Position numbers and translations under genes: made by a program
Source: Methylovirgula sp.
GTDB taxonomy: Bacteria > Pseudomonadota > Alphaproteobacteria > Rhizobiales > Beijerinckiaceae
Length of the DNA: 11,132 nt
Assembly (NCBI GenBank): GCA_030038595.1
Contig: JASHSW010000199.1
Span: 1-11,132, forward strand
Direction of reading: 5' to 3'
Part shown: piece by piece, positions 7,603 through 11,132 of the stretch
Layout: each line of letters begins with the position of its first letter
How positions within the stretch are numbered: the stretch's first letter is position 1
Notes under the pieces: generated by a model
Seen by the model: the letters and a program-made list of their open reading frames with translations, nothing else
Told to the model about the DNA's origin: nothing
Databases searched by the model: none

Positions 7603-9249
7603 ATGGATCGTTCCGATCTTTCCGAGCCGCTTTTCGCGCTTGAGGCGCATCGCGCCGACATGGGCGAGACGACGATCGCCGATCTCTTCGCCAAGGATCC
7701 GCAAAGATTCGCCGATTTCCACGTCGCGCTCGACGACATACTGTTCGACTTCTCGAAGCACAGGGTCGATCGAGTGACGCTCGCTTTGCTCCTCGATCTC
7801 GCCCGCGCCGCCAAGCTCGAAAAGCGCCGCGCCGCGTTCTTCGCCGGCGACATCGTCAATCCGACCGAATATCGGCCGGCGCTGCATATGGCGTTGCGCA
7901 ACATGCGCGGCACGCCGATGCAAGCCGCCGGCTTCGACGTTATGCCCGAAGTGCTCGCCGCCCGGCGCGCGATGCTCGCCTTTGCGGAGGACGTTCGCAA
8001 CGGCCGTGTGCGCGGCGCGACCGACCAGATGTTCACCGACATCGTCAACATCGGGATCGGCGGCTCGGATCTGGGACCGGCCATGGCGGCCGAGGCGCTT
8101 TCGCCGTTCATCGCGCCGCATCTCAAGCTGCATTTCGTCGCCAACGTCGACGGCGCCGATCTCGCCGACACATTGAAAGGCATCGCGCTGGAGCGCACGC
8201 TGTTTATCATCTGCTCGAAGACGTTCACTACGCTCGAGACGATGACCAATGCCGCCGCGGCCCGCAAAGCCGTCGCCGCGAAGCTGGGCGAGGCCGCCAT
8301 TGCCGCCCAGTTCTGCGCGGTCTCGGCGGCGCCCGAGGAAGTCGCCGCATTCGGGATCGCCGCAGATCGCCGCTTCCTATTCTGGGATTGGGTCGGCGGG
8401 CGTTACTCCGTTTGGTCCTCGATCGGACTTTCGCTCGCAATCGGCATCGGCGCGGCGCAGTTCGAAGAGTTTCTGCGCGGCGGGGAGGCGATCGATCGGC
8501 ACTTCGTGGAAGCGCCGTTGGCGCGCAATATTCCAGTGCTGATGGCGCTGATCGAGATCTGGTACCGGAATTTTTGGGATTACACCGCGCAAGCCGTGAT
8601 CCCCTACGACCAACGGCTGGCGCGGTTTCCCGCCTATCTTCAGCAACTCGAGATGGAATCGAACGGCAAGTCGGTCGATCTTGCCGGAACGCAGATCGAA
8701 TCCGCTACCGGCGCGATCCTCTTCGGAGAGCCGGGTACGAATGCGCAGCACGCCTTTTTCCAGCTCTTGCACCAGGGCACCGAGATCGTGCCGGTCGATT
8801 TTCTTGTCGCGGTGCGTCCGACCGCGGCGAATCTCGACCAGCATCGTCTGCTCCTCGCCAATTGCCTGGCACAAAGTGCGGCTTTGATGCGCGGACGCCC
8901 GCAAGCCGAGGTCGAAGCGCAGATGCGCGCGCAAGGCGTATCGGAAGAAGAGATCGCGTCGCTGGCGCCGCATAAGACGTTCGCTGGCAACCGGCCGTCC
9001 GGCACGTTTCTCTTGCGACAGTTGAATCCGCGCGTGCTCGGCGAACTCATCGCACTCTACGAGCACAAGGTCTTTGTGCAGTCGGTCGTCTGGAATATCG
9101 ATCCTTTCGACCAATGGGGCGTGGAGCTCGGCAAGGGGCTCGCGTTGCAGCTCGCCCCGCTCGTCGCCGACAAGAACGCGCCGCTCGACGGCCTCGATGG
9201 CTCGACGACGGGGCTCCTTGCACAGTTGCGGAAGTGGAGCGCGAGGTGA
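7603..9249 (+). CDS. pgi: Glucose-6-phosphate isomerase
   Basis: Pgi interconverts glucose-6-phosphate and fructose-6-phosphate (EC 5.3.1.9) in the cytoplasm, linking glycolysis, gluconeogenesis, the pentose phosphate or Entner-Doudoroff routes and polysaccharide synthesis. The 548 residues match the usual bacterial length. NIGIGGSDLGP (~148-158) is the sugar-phosphate-binding loop. FWDWVGGRYSVWSSIG carries the first family signature. MESNGKS holds catalytic Glu352, NAQHAFFQLLHQG holds catalytic His383, and FDQWGVELGK holds Lys511 within the second signature. These line up with E. coli E355, H386 and K514. No key residue is missing. The ATG at 7603 lacks a strong Shine-Dalgarno sequence, so it may rely on coupling to upstream transcription or another initiation mode. 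The TMEM175 gene follows 43 bases after its stop codon. Confidence 0.98.
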   Translation: MDRSDLSEPLFALEAHRADMGETTIADLFAKDPQRFADFHVALDDILFDFSKHRVDRVTLALLLDLARAAKLEKRRAAFFAGDIVNPTEYRPALHMALRNMRGTPMQAAGFDVMPEVLAARRAMLAFAEDVRNGRVRGATDQMFTDIVNIGIGGSDLGPAMAAEALSPFIAPHLKLHFVANVDGADLADTLKGIALERTLFIICSKTFTTLETMTNAAAARKAVAAKLGEAAIAAQFCAVSAAPEEVAAFGIAADRRFLFWDWVGGRYSVWSSIGLSLAIGIGAAQFEEFLRGGEAIDRHFVEAPLARNIPVLMALIEIWYRNFWDYTAQAVIPYDQRLARFPAYLQQLEMESNGKSVDLAGTQIESATGAILFGEPGTNAQHAFFQLLHQGTEIVPVDFLVAVRPTAANLDQHRLLLANCLAQSAALMRGRPQAEVEAQMRAQGVSEEEIASLAPHKTFAGNRPSGTFLLRQLNPRVLGELIALYEHKVFVQSVVWNIDPFDQWGVELGKGLALQLAPLVADKNAPLDGLDGSTTGLLAQLRKWSAR

Positions 9250-9280
9250 AGCCCTTGTTTCGCGACCGGTAGAAGATGGC

Positions 9281-9288
9281 GGAGGAGG
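9281..9288 (+). promoter_or_regulatory. Ribosome binding site selecting a TTG start
   Basis: GGAGGAGG ends 4 bases before TTG 9293. This unusually strong site sits just upstream of where the TMEM175 homology begins, and no in-frame ATG is available until 9374, inside the first membrane helix. It therefore decides the TTG start. Confidence 0.75.
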
Positions 9289-9292
9289 GTTC

Positions 9293-9922
9293 TTGCACGC
9301 CAATTACAACCACATCGCCGGGCAAAGCGTCGAGCGACTTGCGGCACTGAGCGACGGGGTCTTTGCCGTCGCCATGACTTTACTCGTCCTCGACCTGCGC
9401 ACGCCCGCGGAGACGGCGATCCACAGCGAGCGCGATCTCTGGAACGCGATCGTGCTGCTGGCGCCGCGCATCCTCGTCTATCTGATGAGTTTCTTGACGC
9501 TCGGGATCTTCTGGGTCGGGCAGCAGACGCAGCTCAATCATTTTTCTCACAGCGACCGGCATCTCACCTGGATCCATCTCGCCTTCTTGTTCGGCGTATC
9601 GCTGATGCCGTTCTCGACCTCGCTGATGGCGTCGTTCATTTCCTATCGGCTGGCGCTGCTGCTCTATTGGGCGAACATCTTCGTTCTCGGCGCGATCCTT
9701 TTCGCCGCCTGGCGTTACGCCTTGCGCGTTCAATTGGTGAAGCCGGAATTGTCAGCCGAATTCGCCGCTGCGATCGAGCGACGCATCATCGTCGCACAGG
9801 CGCTTTACGCGCTCGGTGCGTTGCTCTGCCTCATCAATACCTATTGGAGCCTCGGGTTTATTCTGCTCGTGCAGATCAACTACGCCCTAGCGCCGCGCAT
9901 CAACCCATTGTCACGGCTCTGA
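9293..9922 (+). CDS. TMEM175-family (DUF1211) integral membrane protein
   Basis: A predicted inner-membrane protein of the TMEM175 family, whose characterised bacterial and lysosomal members are potassium-permeable channels lacking the usual selectivity filter. From the TTG start it has 209 residues. Six hydrophobic segments are visible at about 17-36, 53-75, 92-114, 119-142, 165-182 and 184-200, the expected six-helix single-repeat form seen in bacteria. The hallmark of helix 1, RxxxFSDGVFAIA, appears as RLAALSDGVFAVAMTLLVLD (R15-D34), with Leu at the Phe position. HxxH-like and charged loop residues lie at 83-95 (HFSHSDRH). The frame runs back into pgi, but the upstream part is Ser/Arg-rich out-of-frame coding sequence and is discarded. 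It lies 43 bases after pgi and may be co-transcribed. Ion conductance is inferred from family only. Confidence 0.85.
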   Translation: MHANYNHIAGQSVERLAALSDGVFAVAMTLLVLDLRTPAETAIHSERDLWNAIVLLAPRILVYLMSFLTLGIFWVGQQTQLNHFSHSDRHLTWIHLAFLFGVSLMPFSTSLMASFISYRLALLLYWANIFVLGAILFAAWRYALRVQLVKPELSAEFAAAIERRIIVAQALYALGALLCLINTYWSLGFILLVQINYALAPRINPLSRL

Positions 9923-9973
9923 CGCGCGCACCGTTTCCACGGCAGCCACGGGGAGCCGGCTCGATGCCGAACC
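9923..9973. other. Convergent intergenic junction
   Basis: This 51-base gap lies between the stop of the plus-strand TMEM175 gene and the stop of the minus-strand SWIB gene. It contains a small CCGT-TTCC-ACGG hairpin (9931-9942) and a perfect 10-bp palindrome GAGCCGGCTC (9953-9962). Neither has a T run on either strand, so no standard bidirectional terminator is seen. Confidence 0.5.
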
Positions 9974-10264
9974 CTATTTCAAATGTTTGGCGAGCAGTTT
10001 GTTCATCTCGAACATCGTCACTTTGTTCTTGCCGAAGACGGCATGCAGCTTGTCGTCGGCGAGAATCTCGCGTTTGTTCGCGGGATTCTGGAGCTTATGC
10101 CTTTTGATGTAGCTCCAAATCTTGCTCACCACCTCGGTACGCGGCAAAGGGTCGGAGCCAACGACCGCGCCGAGCTCCTTGGAGGGATGCAACGGCTTGT
10201 TGAAGGCGCTCGGGGCCGCGGCCGACTTTTTCTTGGTGGCGGCTTTCTTCGGTGCACTCGTCAT
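9974..10264 (-). CDS. SWIB/MDM2-domain protein with basic N-terminal tail
   Basis: A 96-residue stand-alone SWIB/MDM2-domain protein (Pfam SWIB). In eukaryotes this domain occurs in SWI/SNF chromatin remodelling subunits; in bacteria, small proteins of this type occur in alphaproteobacteria and Chlamydiae, where one form is fused to topoisomerase I. The exact role is not established. Residues 1-20 are Ala/Lys/Pro-rich (PKKAATKKKSAAAP), resembling a histone H1 tail and suited to nucleic-acid contact. The domain fills ~22-95: LHPSKELGAVVG, then LPRTEVVSKIWSYIKRHKLQ, NPANKREILADDKL, and VTMFEMNKLLAKHL at the end, which matches the family nearly throughout. The ATG is preceded by GGAGAGAG (minus strand, 10269-10276), a good ribosome binding site. 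It lies 246 bases downstream of argG with probable own control. Confidence 0.93.
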   Translation of the reverse strand: MTSAPKKAATKKKSAAAPSAFNKPLHPSKELGAVVGSDPLPRTEVVSKIWSYIKRHKLQNPANKREILADDKLHAVFGKNKVTMFEMNKLLAKHLK

Positions 10265-10333
10265 CGCTCTCTCTCCAATCGAATCTGCGGCGGTCTAGTA
10301 ACCCAAAATCGCCAATATCCGAAATGCTGCAAG

Positions 10334-10361
10334 CGGATTTGAGGTGCAAATCCGAATTATA
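10334..10361 (-). promoter_or_regulatory. Dyad with adjacent TATAAT upstream of the SWIB gene
   Basis: On the minus strand a perfect TATAAT (10361-10356) is followed after one base by the dyad CGGATTTG-CACCT-CAAATCCG (10354-10334, 8-bp arms). The SWIB start is about 70 bases further on. A transcript starting 6-8 bases after the TATAAT would begin within this dyad, so it could be an operator or a 5' RNA stem. The expected -35 position (around 10379-10384) reads ACCGCG and does not match consensus, so the promoter call is tentative. Chance or a dispersed repeat are alternatives. Confidence 0.35.
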
Positions 10362-10443
10362 CCAAGCCAATTCGCAGCCGCGGTGCCGCAAGGGACAGAA
10401 CGCGGCGCAACCATGACGGCGGAGCGGCCGGAGCAGATCCTCA

Positions 10444-10466
10444 AGCTATGCGGCTAAGGCATAGCT
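10444..10466. repeat. Inverted repeat downstream of argG
   Basis: AGCTATGC (10444-10451) and GCATAGCT (10459-10466) form a perfect 8-bp stem with a 7-base loop. It lies 45-67 bases beyond the argG stop codon on the minus strand. No T run follows on either strand, so it is not a classical intrinsic terminator. It may mark the 3' end of the argG transcript or be part of a dispersed repeat. The remaining bases of the 10265-10510 gap show only a small GCGG-AACC-CCGC stem (10472-10483) and no gene I can support. Confidence 0.4.
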
Positions 10467-10510
10467 GATTCGCGGAACCCCGCCAAGATCGCGGCGCGCG
10501 CGGTCCCCCT

Positions 10511-11132
10511 CTACGTCGATTTTGCCGGTTTGCGCTTGCGCCGGGCAAGCGTACGCAGCCGCAAGGCGTTGAGTTTGATGAATCCTGCCGCGTCGCGGTG
10601 GTCATAAGCGGCCACGCCTTCCTCGAAGGTAACGAGGTCCTGATCGTAGAGCGAATAGGGGCTGGAACGGCCGACCACCGAGGCCGAGCCCTTATAGAGC
10701 TTCAGCCGGACGCTGCCGGTCACCGACTCCTGGCTCTTATCGATCGCCGCCTGCAGCATTTCGCGCTCCGGCGAAAACCAAAAGCCGTTGTAGATGAGTT
10801 CGGCGTATTTCGGCATCAACTCGTCCTTTAGATGCACGGCGCCGCGGTCGAGTGTGATCTGCTCGACACCGCGATGCGCGGCATAAAGGATCGTGCCGCC
10901 CGGCGTCTCGTACATGCCGCGCGATTTCATGCCGACGAACCGGTTCTCGACGAGATCGAGCCGGCCGATGCCGTTGGCCCGGCCGAGCTCGTTCAACCGG
11001 GCGAGCAGCGCCGCCGCCGCCAGCTTCTTCCCATCGACTGCGACGGGATCGCCGGACTGGAATTCGATCTCGACGAAGGTCGGCTTATCCGGCGCATCTT
11101 CCGGATTGACGGTGCGCGAATAGACGTAATCA
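10511..11132 (-). CDS. argG: Argininosuccinate synthase, C-terminal half (runs off the window)
   Basis: ArgG condenses citrulline and aspartate with ATP to argininosuccinate (EC 6.3.4.5), the penultimate step of arginine synthesis, in the cytoplasm as a tetramer. Only the last 206 residues are in the window; the 5' half, with the ATP pyrophosphatase motif AxSGGLDTS, lies beyond 11132. The visible part opens with [20 protein letters not shown], followed by [14 protein letters not shown] and the highly conserved [49 protein letters not shown] and [18 protein letters not shown] blocks, then VRLKLYKG and the multimerisation tail [20 protein letters not shown]. The frame is intact up to the edge, so this is a truncation by the window, not a pseudogene. 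The C-terminus ends in a Lys/Arg-rich stretch. Arginine repression cannot be judged because the promoter is outside. Confidence 0.97.
   Translation of the reverse strand, partial: DYVYSRTVNPEDAPDKPTFVEIEFQSGDPVAVDGKKLAAAALLARLNELGRANGIGRLDLVENRFVGMKSRGMYETPGGTILYAAHRGVEQITLDRGAVHLKDELMPKYAELIYNGFWFSPEREMLQAAIDKSQESVTGSVRLKLYKGSASVVGRSSPYSLYDQDLVTFEEGVAAYDHRDAAGFIKLNALRLRTLARRKRKPAKST

Noticed and set aside
9074..9292. N-terminal extension of the TMEM175 frame into pgi
   Set aside because: Ser/Arg-rich translation of pgi in the wrong frame; the strong ribosome binding site at 9281-9288 sets the real start.
10095..10391. Minus-strand open frame of 98 codons overlapping the SWIB gene start
   Set aside because: Different frame from the clear SWIB domain, no recognisable content, and it runs through the promoter-like and dyad sequence.

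Overview
The window is GC-rich chromosomal DNA with a strong G/C preference at third codon positions, Gram-negative outer-membrane proteins and alphaproteobacterial-looking housekeeping genes. The gene set fits Hyphomicrobiales (Rhizobiales), perhaps Beijerinckiaceae/Methylocystaceae or relatives. The family-level placement is an impression from protein style, not a measured result. I see no rRNA, tRNA, CRISPR array, insertion sequence, integrase or phage gene. The window reads as ordinary metabolic and envelope DNA, not as a defence island or a new multi-gene system.

Layout, left to right. Positions 1-233 are a non-coding, increasingly AT-rich leader with repeated operator-like motifs. They drive a coiled-coil outer-membrane porin (279-1973). 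Two tandem hairpins, the second terminator-like, separate the porin from a second outer-membrane barrel gene of the alginate-export family (2071-3501). A good sigma-70-type promoter (3533-3560) then precedes acetyl-CoA synthetase acs (3628-5607). Next come a secreted L,D-transpeptidase (5745-6284), an FAD-dependent monooxygenase-like protein (6328-7542), glucose-6-phosphate isomerase pgi (7603-9249) and a six-helix TMEM175-family membrane protein read from a TTG start (9293-9922). On the minus strand are a small SWIB/MDM2-domain protein with a basic tail (9974-10264) and the C-terminal half of argininosuccinate synthase argG (10511 to the window edge).

How the genes relate. The first seven genes point the same way, but gaps of 43-136 bp, internal promoters and hairpins suggest several transcription units. 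The porin and alginate-export genes may form one unit, acs has its own promoter, and pgi with the TMEM175 gene is the most operon-like pair. The minus-strand genes converge on the TMEM175 gene. Two outer-membrane channels beside an acetate-activating enzyme make a link to small-molecule uptake possible, but this is only inference. The most interesting observations are regulatory: a 17-18 bp imperfect direct repeat upstream of the porin, alternative hairpins in the acs leader, and two dyads in the SWIB-argG gap. The histone-tail-like SWIB protein and the variant TMEM175 motif are the most unusual proteins.
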